DNA of 64,000 nucleotides from JANMES01 sp038329865 (lineage in GTDB: Bacteria; Planctomycetota; Phycisphaerae; Tepidisphaerales; Tepidisphaeraceae), in assembly GCA_038329865.1 (NCBI GenBank), contig JBBQNK010000005.1:1-64000 (forward strand), given 5' to 3'. A program made the position numbers and the translations under genes. Under the pieces are notes generated by a model, which did not search any database, was not told where the DNA came from, and saw only the letters and a list, made by a program, of their open reading frames with translations. Positions within the stretch are counted from its first letter, which is position 1. Each line of letters opens with the position of its first letter. Below, piece by piece: positions 25,769-34,722 of the stretch.

Positions 25769-25769
25769 A
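25146..25769 (-). CDS. REP-associated tyrosine transposase (RAYT, Y1_Tnp family)
   Basis: Putative single-strand DNA transposase of up to 207 aa. Visible parts are the strand VYFITARC near residues 46-52, the HUH metal site NNHYHSIGF (H92 and H94) and a helix with Y155 in AAYRHTLLQAVRGRLV, the position of the nucleophilic tyrosine; family members usually have YxxxNPVRA there. No ATG precedes the domain: the frame begins at TTG within the REP, and TTG at 25727 is an alternative, so the start is unsure. RAYTs spread or maintain REP palindromes, which flank this gene. Confidence 0.8.
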   Translation of the reverse strand: MVRPALAGHAPRGALHKRIIKGSRDYPEYRDGKHRFEHWYVDEQVYFITARCREKYPAFEIPEARAIFWNRFDHYSKEFGYELAVTTLMNNHYHSIGFLHAGTNLEKFIQRLHGSVAKLVNDLLPERRQNFWRDMKGREYFDGCIRDEKQCRAAYRHTLLQAVRGRLVKEWSTYPDTHALIDLEKFVEFAKNRNGFLSHVPYKRYQR

Positions 25770-25784
25770 AGAAAACCAGAACTC

Positions 25785-28327
25785 CTACACGTCCAGATTC
25801 TTCACTTCCAGCGCATGCTCCTCAATAAACTGTCGACGCCTCTCCACATCCTCGCCCATCAGCACAGAAAACATCCGCTCCGCTTCCGCGGCGTCGTGCA
25901 GCGTGACGCGCAGCAGCACGCGCTTGTTCGCATCAAGCGTGGTTTCCCACAGTTGCTCGGCGTTCATCTCGCCCAGGCCCTTGAAGCGTTTGACCTCGAT
26001 GCCGTGCTTACCCAGGCCGTGGATCGCGGGGAGAAGTTGCGCGACGCCGGCGACGTCGACGGTTTCTGACTCCTGCTTCAGGGCGTACTTGGTTTTGAGT
26101 TTTTCGCCGGTGACGGATTCTTCCTGCGTGAGGAAGTAATCCTCGATCGAGAGGTCGTACGTGAGCAGTTGCGCGAAGATTTTTTCCAGATCCTTCACCT
26201 CGTGCAGCTCGCTGTTTTTCTGCAGGCGCGAGCCGGTTTCCTTCTTTTTCGGCGTGCCGTTGGTTTCGGCGGGCTCGCCGGGGGCGATCTCGGCCAGCAG
26301 TTGGTGCTCGGCCAAGACCTGGTCGCGGTCGGCAGCGTTGTGGAGCAGAAAATCCTGCCCATCGATGACGACGTGGAACTTGGGGAGATGGCCCTGTAGA
26401 TCGCGCTTGCCGAGGAACTCGGCGAAGTCGATCCCGCGTCGGCGGACGACCGTAAGTAGTTCTTCCAACCGCCCGAGCAAGTCGACGACAATTTTGAGAT
26501 CATCGCCGGCGATGGTGCGAATGACATGGTCCGCGTCGTCGCGGATTTCCAGCGACGTGCTCTCCAGCCCGAGCGTCGTGTAGATCTGCCGCATCGAGCG
26601 CTCGTTCAGCACGTACTCGTCCTTCTTCTTCCGCGTGACCATGTACAGCGGCGGCTGGGCGACGTACACCCGGCCGGCGCGGAGCAGCTCCGTCATGTGG
26701 CGGAAGAAAAACGTCAGCAGCAGCGTGCGAATGTGCGAGCCGTCCACGTCGGCGTCGGTCATGATGATGATCTTGCCGTAGCGGCGCTTGGCCAGGTCAA
26801 AATCCTCGCGTATGCCGCAGCCGAGCGCGCTGATGATCGCGCGGATTTCCTCGTGGCCTAGCATTTTCACAAGGTTGGCTTTTTCGACGTTCAGCAGCTT
26901 GCCGCGGAGCGCCAGGATCGCCTGCACGTTGCTGTCGCGCCCCTGCTTGGCCGAACCACCGGCGGAGTCACCTTCGACGAGGAACAGTTCCGTCTCTTCG
27001 TTCGATTTGCTGCGGCAATCCGCCAGCTTGCCGGGCAAACTTCCGCCTTCAAGCGAATTTTTGCGACGCGTAAGCTCGCGCGCCTTGCGGGCCGCCTCGC
27101 GCGCCTCCGCCGCCAGCATGCCCTTTTCGAATATCAGCCGGGCTTCCTTCGGATTTTCTTCCAGGAACGCGCCGAGCCGCTCTGTTACCGCGGATTGCAC
27201 GAACGATTCCACTTCCGGGTTCAGCAGCTTGTCCTTCGTCTGCGATTCAAACGACGGCTCGGAGAGTTTCACGCTGATCACCGCGATCAGCCCTTCGCGC
27301 AGATCGTCACCGCTCGGCCGCGTGTCCTTGATCCACCCCGCGGCTTCCGCGCGGCGGTTGATCGTGCCGGTGAGCGCCGTCTTAAACCCGCTCAAATGCG
27401 TGCCGCCGTCGTGGTTGTTGATGTTATTCGCGAAGCTGAGCAGCGTTTCGTTGTAGCCGTCGTTGTACTGCATCGCGATCTCAACGTGCAGGCGCGTGCC
27501 GGTGTCCTGCTTCTCGAAATAGATCACGTCGTGCATCGTGGTCTTGCTCTCGTTGAGATATTTCACGTACGCGATCAGGCCGTCATCGAATTTGAAAACG
27601 TCGTGCTTGTTCACGCGCTCATCGGCGAAAATAATCTCCACGCCTTTATTGAGGTACGACAATTCGCGCAGCCGCTGCGCGAGCGTTTCGTGAATGAAGT
27701 TGACGTCGGGGAAGAGCGTCGGATCAGGCTTGAAGGTCACGCGCGTGCCGGTCTTGCTCGCTTTGCCGGTGACCTGAAGATCCTGGCTCTTTCGGCCGCG
27801 CTCGAATTCCATGTGATAGACATTGCCGTTGCGGTTGACTTCAACTTCCAGCCATTCGGAAACGAAGTTGACCACCGAAGCGCCCACGCCGTGCAGCCCG
27901 CCGGAGGTTTGTACGCGCTGTCGTCGTCGTGCTCGAACTTTCCGCCGGTGGCAAGACTTGCAAAGACCATTTCCACCGCGGGCAATCCGGTATCCGGATG
28001 CACATCGACCGGGATGCCGCGGCCGTCGTCGCTCACCGTGCAGCTGCCGTCGGGATTGATCCGCACTTCCACATGCTGGGCGTGCCCGGCCAGCGCTTCG
28101 TCGATGGAATTGTCGACGATTTCATACACCAGGTGATGCAGCCCGCGCGGGTTGTACCCACCGATGTACATGCCCGGGCGCGTGCGCACGTGATCGACGT
28201 CGTCGAGCGACTTGATCATGGATGCGTTGTATTCGCCGGTGACTCGGGAATTGCCCTGTTCGGACGGCTCTGCGAGTTGTGTTTTTGGCGTTTTTTCGTT
28301 GGTTTCGGCGGACTTCGGATCGGACAT
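25785..28327 (-). CDS. gyrB: DNA gyrase subunit B, reading frame interrupted
   Basis: ATP-dependent type II topoisomerase subunit. The first frame (28327 to about 27910) has the GHKL signatures EIVDNSIDEAL and DDGRGIPVDVHP. The second frame continues GASVVNFVSEW, then the toprim motifs EGDSAGGSA and DADVDGSHI and the C-terminal tail to 25785. The expected SGGLHGVG stretch is out of frame at 27906-27911, where one base seems missing after an AAA run. Restoring one base gives about 847 aa. GAGGAG lies 6 nt before the ATG. A sequencing or assembly slip is the likeliest cause, since gyrB is essential. Confidence 0.85.
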
Positions 28328-28577
28328 TCAGGCTCCTCAAAAGCGTTGGAAATTGCGGCATTTCAGACCGGTCGGGGCAATCGAACAATTGTCGCAAAAT
28401 TCCGTAAAAATGCCATGCGCACCCACGCCGAAATCGAACGGATTTTCGAACTGTTTTTCGCTTGCAATGTGGTCGGCCGTATCTTCGTAATTGCGGACGA
28501 TTTCGACCGGGCCGACTGCGGTTTGGTCGGCGAATTACCTTTCTCTCTGTCGATGAAATTGGTTACGATTGCCCGCC

Positions 28578-30320
28578 ATGCGTCGATCGCTTCTCGCATT
28601 GTGCCTGCCGCTGCTGCTGGTGGGCGCTGCGCCCGCCACGCAGCCGGATGAAAGCACGCCCGTTCCGGTGCTGATCGAAGAGCTCGGCGATGCGCGTTCG
28701 GTCATCCGCGAGGCGGCCACCACGCAGCTCATCGCCCGCGGGCTCGCGATCCGCAATGATCTGATCGAAGCCAGTAAGTCTGAAGACCCGGAAATCTCCC
28801 TTCGCGCCGGCGCCATCCTTCGCTCGTTCCCATGGGAGCGTCCGAACGATCCGCCGGCGGTGAAGCAGATACTCATCCGTTACAAAGTGGTGCTCGCCAC
28901 GCAACGCGCGCCGATCATTCAGCAATTGCTGAAGCTGCCCAACGATCAGGGGCTCGACGCCATTTTTCGCCTGCTCCAGGAAGAGACCGACCCGCGCATC
29001 CGCTGGACGATCGTGCAGTCACTGCGCAAATCATGGAGCCAGGACAAATCCCTGGACGGCGTGGATACTGCCAAGTCGCTGGATGTCACCGCGAATGATC
29101 CGCCGATCCTCTGCACGGTCGCGCAGGCGATTCTGCCCGACCAGCCGCAGGCCGCCGTTGCGCTGTACCTTCGCGCGGCACAGAATGCCGATTTCAGCGG
29201 CAACGACGATCTCGGGGAGATCGATTTTGCCGTCCGCAACGCGATCATTACATGCAAATCGCTCAAGCAGTACGACCAGATGGCGAAGTTCATTCGCTGC
29301 CGCACCCAGCGGACCAATGCCGTGCGAATCGCCGGCGTGCCTGACGCAGTCTGCGAGCTTTTCGCGCTGCACGCCAGGTACGGCCCGCTCGCCGGTTATG
29401 CGGCGGACTGCCGGCAGTACTCGGCCTACCTGCTTTCCCCGCCGATTCTTTACACGCATGCGCAACTGCTCCTGATGCACCGTCACCCGCTGGCCGCTTC
29501 GGCGGTGAATCGGCTCGCCCTTTTCAGCGGCAGTGCACAGCCTGTGCCGCATCACGAAATCGGCGACTTCCTGCAGTTCAACGGCTGGCAGCGAGCGGCC
29601 GTCGGCGAGTTCAAACAATTCCTTGCGATACAGTCCGATGACGATTCGCCGCAGACGAAGGCGGACCTGGCCAATGCGCATTTCTCGCTCGGCAATATCT
29701 ACAGCTCCGCCGAAGAGCACGGACTGGCGGCCACCGAGATCGAACAAGGACTGGCCCTGATCGACCAGCTGCCGACGGCGGTCAATCGCATGCGTGGCGG
29801 GCGCACGTTCATGGGCGAAGACGCCAAGCTCGACCTCAAGCGCGACGCGATCGGCCAGCACTTCCTCGACGCCGTCGCGCGGAATGACCCGACCGAAATC
29901 GCCGCCCGGCTGAAGGAATTGCAGGCCGCCAAGGCGGACGATCCGGAGATCGTGCAGGAGATGGTCGCGCAGCTGACCAAGGCCGGCGATCAAAACGCCG
30001 CCGACCAGCTCTTCACGCCGATCGAAGCGAAGCTGCGGGCGGACTTGGCCGCCAATCCCACGTCGCCTCAGGAGATGAATTCCGTCGCGTGGTTTCTGGC
30101 GCGCAGCGGCCGTAAGCTGGATGACGCGCTCAAGTTCGCCGAGCAGGCGGTCGCGGCTGATCCGAAAAACGGCGCGCTGATCGACACGCTGGCCGAAGTG
30201 CATTTCCAGCGCGGCGAGTCGAAAGAAGCGGTGGCGCTCGAAACCAAAGCCCTAGCCGCCGATCCGGGCCGGCCGGAGTTGGAAAGACAGATGCGTCGGT
30301 TTAAATCTGGAAAAAATTGA
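28578..30320 (+). CDS. secreted HEAT/TPR-like repeat protein
   Basis: Exported protein of 580 aa. A signal peptide (MRRSLLALCLPLLLVGAAP) starts at the ATG chosen here; a TTG 9 nt upstream is possible. Residues about 30-150 look like HEAT-type helical pairs (LIEELGDARSVIREAATTQL). The rest is helical, with TPR-like pairs best seen near the C-terminus (ALKFAEQAVAADPKNGALID then LAEVHFQRGESKEAVAL). No catalytic motif. Divergent from gyrB across 250 bp that I cannot annotate further. Probably a periplasmic scaffold; the role is unknown. Confidence 0.75.
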   Translation: MRRSLLALCLPLLLVGAAPATQPDESTPVPVLIEELGDARSVIREAATTQLIARGLAIRNDLIEASKSEDPEISLRAGAILRSFPWERPNDPPAVKQILIRYKVVLATQRAPIIQQLLKLPNDQGLDAIFRLLQEETDPRIRWTIVQSLRKSWSQDKSLDGVDTAKSLDVTANDPPILCTVAQAILPDQPQAAVALYLRAAQNADFSGNDDLGEIDFAVRNAIITCKSLKQYDQMAKFIRCRTQRTNAVRIAGVPDAVCELFALHARYGPLAGYAADCRQYSAYLLSPPILYTHAQLLLMHRHPLAASAVNRLALFSGSAQPVPHHEIGDFLQFNGWQRAAVGEFKQFLAIQSDDDSPQTKADLANAHFSLGNIYSSAEEHGLAATEIEQGLALIDQLPTAVNRMRGGRTFMGEDAKLDLKRDAIGQHFLDAVARNDPTEIAARLKELQAAKADDPEIVQEMVAQLTKAGDQNAADQLFTPIEAKLRADLAANPTSPQEMNSVAWFLARSGRKLDDALKFAEQAVAADPKNGALIDTLAEVHFQRGESKEAVALETKALAADPGRPELERQMRRFKSGKN

Positions 30321-30469
30321 TGAACCACGGAGGCGCGGAGACACCGAGCCACGCCCGACCGACCCGCGCCGCTCCGCCGGCTTGGCCACACCTCAACACA
30401 AATATCCAGGAGGCAAGATTGTACAAAACGCTGAGGGCGCCTCCGTGTCTCCGTGCCTCCGTGGCAAAT
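30321..30469. repeat. snap-back repeat, CCACGGAGGCGCGGAGAC family
   Basis: TGAACCACGGAGGCGCGGAG (30321) is answered by GGCGCCTCCGTGTCTCCGTG...CTCCGTGG ending at 30463. The 80 nt between are unpaired. It is related in style to the CACAGAG elements. Confidence 0.75.
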
Positions 30470-30489
30470 TTACCGCTATACTAGCAGGC

Positions 30490-31284
30490 ATGTTTCGCCT
30501 CACCCGTGAAGTCCGCTTCTCTATCAACGCTACGCCCGACGATCAGCTCGCCGGCAAGCCGACGAACAGCTTCGGCGGGTTTCCCTCGCTCACCGGGCTC
30601 GGGCATTATTTCACGCTGCAGGCGACGCTCGTCGGACCGCTGGATTCCGCCAGCCGGTATCTGCGGAACATCAAGGAGATCGACGCCGTCGTCCGCAAGC
30701 TTGCTGTGCCGTTTGTGGAGAAGGTGATCCGCGAAAAATCCTTCGGCGGCGGTGGGAATGTGGTGCGTGACCTGTTCGAACTGCTCAAAGACCAGTGGCC
30801 GGGCGCGACGCTTGAGCAGGTTTCGCTCGCGCAGACGCCGTTTCAATCATGGCACGTTTTAGCCAGGGAGTTACCGATGGTGCGACTGAGTCAAAAATTC
30901 GAATTCTCCGCCAGCCACCGCCTGCACAACCCGGCGTTGCCCGCCGACGTAAACGAAAAAACCTACGGCAAGTGCAACAACCCAAATGGACACGGGCACA
31001 ACTACGAAGTGCAGGTCACGCTAGCCGGCCGGCCGAACGCAAGCGGCGTGCTCATCGATGTTCCCGCGATGGAGCGCCTCGTGAACGAGGCCGTCATCGT
31101 CCGATTCGATCACAAAAATCTCAACCTGGAGCTGCCGGAATTTAAAGACGTGATCCCGACGGTGGAAAACATCGCGATGACGATTTTTCGCCTGCTCAAG
31201 CCGAAGTTCAGCCCGGCAGGCGCAACGCTGGCGAGCGTGACGGTATGGGAAACGCCCAAGACCTGGTGCGAGTATTCAGAGTGA
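30490..31284 (+). CDS. tandem 6-pyruvoyl-tetrahydropterin synthase/QueD-like protein
   Basis: Protein of 264 aa with two T-fold modules. The C-terminal module (about residues 131-264) keeps the zinc ligands H143, H168 and H170 (SASHRLHNP and NNPNGHGHNY), the catalytic C162, a DH pair at 207-208 and E254. The N-terminal module retains only GHYFTLQ (H39) and lacks the Cys and other ligands, so it is likely structural. Homologues act in pterin or queuosine (7-carboxy-7-deazaguanine) synthesis. No que cluster is nearby. The ATG at 30490 lies just after the repeat. Confidence 0.82.
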   Translation: MFRLTREVRFSINATPDDQLAGKPTNSFGGFPSLTGLGHYFTLQATLVGPLDSASRYLRNIKEIDAVVRKLAVPFVEKVIREKSFGGGGNVVRDLFELLKDQWPGATLEQVSLAQTPFQSWHVLARELPMVRLSQKFEFSASHRLHNPALPADVNEKTYGKCNNPNGHGHNYEVQVTLAGRPNASGVLIDVPAMERLVNEAVIVRFDHKNLNLELPEFKDVIPTVENIAMTIFRLLKPKFSPAGATLASVTVWETPKTWCEYSE

Positions 31285-31353
31285 TTGCGGATTGCGAATT
31301 GCCTAACGCCTAACGCCGACCCTATTCAACTTTCAATCAACAATCCCCAATCC

Positions 31354-31527
31354 CTACACCGCGTCGCCGCGGCCCAGGGCATACCACAGAATCGGGCCCA
31401 GCAACGGCAGGATCAACACCAGCACGATCCAGAGGATCTTCTTTCCAGCGTCGCCGCTGCCGCCAACGATTTGCATAATGACAAAGATGTCGAGGACAAG
31501 GATCAAAATTCCGACGATGCTATACAT
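31354..31527 (-). CDS. PLDc_N-type small membrane protein
   Basis: Protein of 57 aa with two membrane helices (MYSIVGILILVLDIFVIMQI; ILWIVLVLILPLLGPILWYA) and the closing LGRG motif typical of the phospholipase D N-terminal/cardiolipin synthase leader domain as a stand-alone protein. GGGAG lies 7 nt before the internal ATG chosen as start. Function as a free protein is unknown. Confidence 0.75.
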   Translation of the reverse strand: MYSIVGILILVLDIFVIMQIVGGSGDAGKKILWIVLVLILPLLGPILWYALGRGDAV

Positions 31528-31781
31528 GGCAAGCTCCCGCTGACTTCCGCGATTCAACTACGCGTACGTCAGTCGAGCACGGTTAGGCATTTACTTCCAT
31601 CGGGGATTTCTCGATGCAGGGGTGATGTTTTCCAGCAGGCACGACCGTCCGGGGCCGGATGTTCGATTTTGAATCTGCCGCCTATTCTTCTTTCGGCAGG
31701 GTTCGGTTGCCGATCGAACTTTTAAGACGCGTGTCTCCAACGCTCGATCGGCGAACGCACTCATCAACAAGGGAGCGTAGT

Positions 31782-31979
31782 ATGAAAGTCCTTTATTCTC
31801 TGAGTCTCGTGACAGCGTTGTGCGTCGGCGGTTTCGCCTCGATCGGCTGCGAGGAATCGCACACCGAGTCCACCAAGACCAACCCGATCACCGGCACGCA
31901 GACGCACAAGGAAACCACCGTGCGTGAAAACCCCGTCACCGGCGACCGCACGGTCGATCACACGGAAACCAAGAACTAA
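31782..31979 (+). CDS. small lipoprotein
   Basis: Protein of 65 aa. Signal peptide MKVLYSLSLVTALCVGGFA ends in the lipobox ASIGC, so Cys23 would be lipidated. The mature part is 43 residues, very hydrophilic, with two copies of the pattern NPITGTQTHKET / NPVTGDRTVDHTET. GGGAG lies 8 nt before the ATG. Role unknown; the duplicated NPxTG pattern is the only internal structure. Confidence 0.8.
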   Translation: MKVLYSLSLVTALCVGGFASIGCEESHTESTKTNPITGTQTHKETTVRENPVTGDRTVDHTETKN

Positions 31980-32007
31980 TTTTCGCGTGTTTGGCCAATT
32001 TGTAATA

Positions 32008-32056
32008 AGGGCCGGGCGGCTTGGACGTACTCAAGCCGCCTGGCCTGTTTTTGTTT
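32008..32056 (+). terminator. intrinsic terminator after the small lipoprotein
   Basis: GGGCCGGGCGGCTTGGA pairs with TCAAGCCGCCTGGCC around a 5 nt loop and is followed by TGTTTTTGTTT. The stop codon of the convergent minus-strand gene (32031) falls inside it. Confidence 0.85.
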
Positions 32057-32531
32057 CCGGGACGGCGCCGCATTCAGGACAGCGATCGGGCGTGGCGCGG
32101 AGGTCGTAGCCGCAGTCTTGGCAGAGTTCGCCGAGCCTTCCCCCATGTCGATTTCGAAAATTGAATACGATTGCGGTTTCAATTGCCGCGAGCAATTCGA
32201 TCGGCCACGAAAGATGAAGATAGAAATTAGCTCCGTCTGGAGTTGTCCATCCCCATGGCAGGCGCCAACTTAAAGGACAGAGTTCAATGACATAACGGGA
32301 ATCACGAAGCTCGCGACTGCAATTCCATTGAGCTGGGTTTTGCGGACATGCCTCAGACCAGAAAAGAACATGGCCGTGAGTCAATAGGATTCCTCGCTCC
32401 GTGAAATTGACTGTGTTTTGCGAAATGGTGTAGGTGTATCGCAGGCTATCCACCCAAAGCCCGCCGAGCGCGAGCATCATCATGAAAATGCCCACGCCCG
32501 CGATCTTCAGCCGTCTGCCGCGCTTTTTCAT
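32031..32531 (-). CDS. membrane protein with C-terminal zinc ribbon (CGYDLRATPDRCPECG family)
   Basis: Protein of 166 aa starting MKKRGRRLK, with an N-terminal membrane helix (about residues 10-27), an extracytoplasmic domain of about 75 residues with several Cys, a second membrane helix (about 113-126, IELLAAIETAIVF) and the ribbon CQDCGYDLRATPDRCPEC near the C-terminus. Same architecture as the gene at 7.3 kb. The much longer open frame upstream is a shadow of the dioxygenase gene. Confidence 0.72.
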   Translation of the reverse strand: MKKRGRRLKIAGVGIFMMMLALGGLWVDSLRYTYTISQNTVNFTERGILLTHGHVLFWSEACPQNPAQWNCSRELRDSRYVIELCPLSWRLPWGWTTPDGANFYLHLSWPIELLAAIETAIVFNFRNRHGGRLGELCQDCGYDLRATPDRCPECGAVPETKTGQAA

Positions 32532-32551
32532 GATGGATTTCGATCCGCCGC

Positions 32552-33505
32552 TCAGCAGATCCGCCGCTTCGGCTGCAGGAGCGACGTGTCCCACTCGCTC
32601 ATCTTCAGCGGCGACTCGCGCCAATAGTATTTGAGGTCTTCCGACTTCCAACCCGCGTAGATTTCCTCCCACGTCAGCTCGCAGTGCGGCCGAAGTGAGC
32701 CGCCTTCCACCACTTCGTCGATCGGCTGATACCGCACATCGAGCGAGAGCCGCACCTGCTCGCGCAACTGGCTCTTCACGCCGCGGTGGACGGTATAGCT
32801 GGTGAACGTGAGCACGTCGCCGGCAACGTAGTCGGTGGTGAGCCATTCGATTTCGCCGGGGCAGAGCTGCACGGCGATTCCGCCCGCGCCCTTGGCGGGC
32901 TGGATCGGGAGGTAGCCGCTGCGGTGCGAACCGCGCAGCACCGCCAGCCCGCCCATCGCGCGCGGGCAATCGCCCATCGGCATCCAGCACGTCCAGGTGT
33001 TGCCGGTCCCCTGGATCAGCGGAAAATCCTGGTGCGGCGGCGTAGGCGAGATGGCCGGGTGCGAGGTGATCATCCGCCCGATGTGCCGCGGATGCACCAG
33101 CACTTCGCGGCCGAAAAGCGTGCAATAAAGCTGCAGAAGTTTCGGATGGTGCGGCAGCCGATGAAACGCCTCCAGCCGCTGCACGTCGTGATAAACCGAA
33201 GCCGGCACACCGATGTCGGTACGGTGCATCTCGGCGTCGGTGACTTTGCTCATCGCGTCAAAGTCGAGCCGCCCGCCGAGCGAATCCTGCCCCGCCCCTC
33301 GCCACCCGACTTCGTCCATCGCCGCCAGCATCTGCCGGCGGAGTTCCAACACCGGCTCGCGCGGGAGCAGGCTTTTGAAGAACAGGTACCCGTCCGCCGT
33401 CGCCCGGGAACGCAGCGCATCGCCGTCGTGAAGCAGCGGCGTGGAGTCGACGAACGAGCCCATCTTGTCGGGCATTTTCGGCATGGCAGTCGGTGCTTCG
33501 TTCAC
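32552..33505 (-). CDS. phytanoyl-CoA dioxygenase (PhyH) family protein
   Basis: Non-haem Fe(II)/2-oxoglutarate-type oxygenase of 317 aa. The facial triad is visible as HQDF (PPHQDFPLIQG) and a distal His in YTVHRGVKSQ, with Arg at REQVRLSLDVR for the co-substrate. The family hydroxylates diverse small molecules in planctomycetes, so substrate is open. The GTG at 33505 (AGGA about 10 nt upstream) is chosen; the ATG at 33484 is also possible. The longer frame upstream runs through repeat sequence. The neighbouring zinc-ribbon gene follows after 20 bp. Confidence 0.82.
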   Translation of the reverse strand: MNEAPTAMPKMPDKMGSFVDSTPLLHDGDALRSRATADGYLFFKSLLPREPVLELRRQMLAAMDEVGWRGAGQDSLGGRLDFDAMSKVTDAEMHRTDIGVPASVYHDVQRLEAFHRLPHHPKLLQLYCTLFGREVLVHPRHIGRMITSHPAISPTPPHQDFPLIQGTGNTWTCWMPMGDCPRAMGGLAVLRGSHRSGYLPIQPAKGAGGIAVQLCPGEIEWLTTDYVAGDVLTFTSYTVHRGVKSQLREQVRLSLDVRYQPIDEVVEGGSLRPHCELTWEEIYAGWKSEDLKYYWRESPLKMSEWDTSLLQPKRRIC

Positions 33506-33538
33506 GAGTGAAATTTCCTGTCGGTGACAGATGAATTT

Positions 33539-33608
33539 ACCACAGAGAACACAGAGGACACTAAGTAGGGCAAACGCTTGTTCACAGTGTTCTCTGTGAA
33601 CTCGGTGG
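33539..33608. repeat. snap-back repeat, CACAGAG family
   Basis: ACCACAGAGAACACAGAGGA pairs with GTTCTCTGTGAACTCGGTGG around about 30 nt. It lies upstream of the dioxygenase gene. Confidence 0.75.
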
Positions 33609-33790
33609 CTCACTTGTTTTTTCGTTCGATCCGCATTCAATTTTACCACACGGGAGGGCGATTTTCCATAGCGATTTGTCGCGTGAATTCCCGCCATCGT
33701 GTCGGAATCCGACCCTTCCGGCCGGTTTTGCGATTGAATTGCGGATTCCTTCAGACCGCTGCCGCCTCGAACTCGCGTCATATAGATTTA

Positions 33791-34477
33791 ATGCTCGCAG
33801 CGGTTACCGTATCGCAGGTGTCTTCACGGCGATTCATCCTCGGCTCGCTCCTTCTTGTCCTGATTGTGCTGCAGACAGGTTGCCGATCTACCGGCGAGTT
33901 GTGGCACGATGCGCTGGTCAGTCGGTACGACCATCCCAAGGTCAGCGCCGTCTTCCCGCCCACCGGCGCCGACCCCGGCGGCGTGATCGTCCGCTACGGC
34001 AGCGGCGATTCGTTCGACGTCTGGCTGCCGTTCGACAGCACCGGCCGTGTGCCGCCGCCGCTGGGGTTTGAAGCGCAATCCCCGCGCGAGCTGCGACAGG
34101 CCCGCACGCCGGGCCGCATCAAGGCGATCGCCGACTTCCAGTTCACGCCTGCCAGCCGCGATGAAGCAGCCGCCCGCTTTCCAACTTCATTGGAGCTGAT
34201 TACTCCGAGGATCGAAGACGACGGCGTTTTCCTCGAAGGCGTGCCCGCGAAAGTCTATTTCGTCGATCCAGGCGATCCCACCCGCGACCCCGCCGACATG
34301 CGCACGAATTTCCCCTCCTTCGACACCACGCTGCCGACTGCCCAACCCGTGAATCTCCCCGACTCCCAGCCGCAACCGAACAATCGCCTCGGCGCGGTGG
34401 GTCGAGCCATTCTCCTGACACCGGCCATGATGTTCATCGACACAGTGTTTTTCTTTTTGCCAATGCCGAAGTGTTAA
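33791..34477 (+). CDS. lipoprotein, unknown function
   Basis: Protein of 228 aa. The signal region FILGSLLLVLIVLQTGC gives a lipobox, preceded by a basic SSRR. The mature part is Pro-rich (GADPGGVIVRYGSGDSFDVW) with no family signature; a hydrophobic stretch near the C-terminus (AILLTPAMMFIDTVFFFLP) could touch a membrane. The ATG at 33791 is chosen because the longer frame adds repeat-like residues. Codon use fits the genome. Confidence 0.7.
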   Translation: MLAAVTVSQVSSRRFILGSLLLVLIVLQTGCRSTGELWHDALVSRYDHPKVSAVFPPTGADPGGVIVRYGSGDSFDVWLPFDSTGRVPPPLGFEAQSPRELRQARTPGRIKAIADFQFTPASRDEAAARFPTSLELITPRIEDDGVFLEGVPAKVYFVDPGDPTRDPADMRTNFPSFDTTLPTAQPVNLPDSQPQPNNRLGAVGRAILLTPAMMFIDTVFFFLPMPKC

Positions 34478-34555
34478 TGGGACTCGGCTCGTGCGTATCG
34501 CAATGGCGGCTTTCGCCCCTCGATTTCGCATGATTTCCAGCACGCCCCGCGCAAA

Positions 34556-34584
34556 TTGACACCCTTTCCCCCCACTTCTATACT
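34556..34584 (+). promoter_or_regulatory. sigma-70-type promoter of ppdK
   Basis: TTGACA (34556-34561), a 17 bp spacer, then TATACT (34579-34584). This is the cleanest promoter in the window, leaving an untranslated leader of about 130 nt before ppdK. Confidence 0.75.
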
Positions 34585-34722
34585 CCGCCCTCTTTCGCGG
34601 TAACCGAGGATGATCGTGCGGAGCAGTTCAGCGAAAGGCCGCTTCCGATCCACCCTTATACACAATCCGGTTGATGCGCATTGAGTGCGGATCGATCGAC
34701 ATCGACAACAGGAGTCATGGCA

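Noticed and set aside
27900..27915. programmed -1 frameshift in gyrB
   Set aside because: No X_XXY_YYZ heptamer in phase and no reason for regulation; a lost base in or near a homopolymer is simpler.
28363..28599. 78-codon minus-strand frame in the gyrB/TPR gap
   Set aside because: Overlaps the signal peptide of the TPR-like gene and has no start signals.
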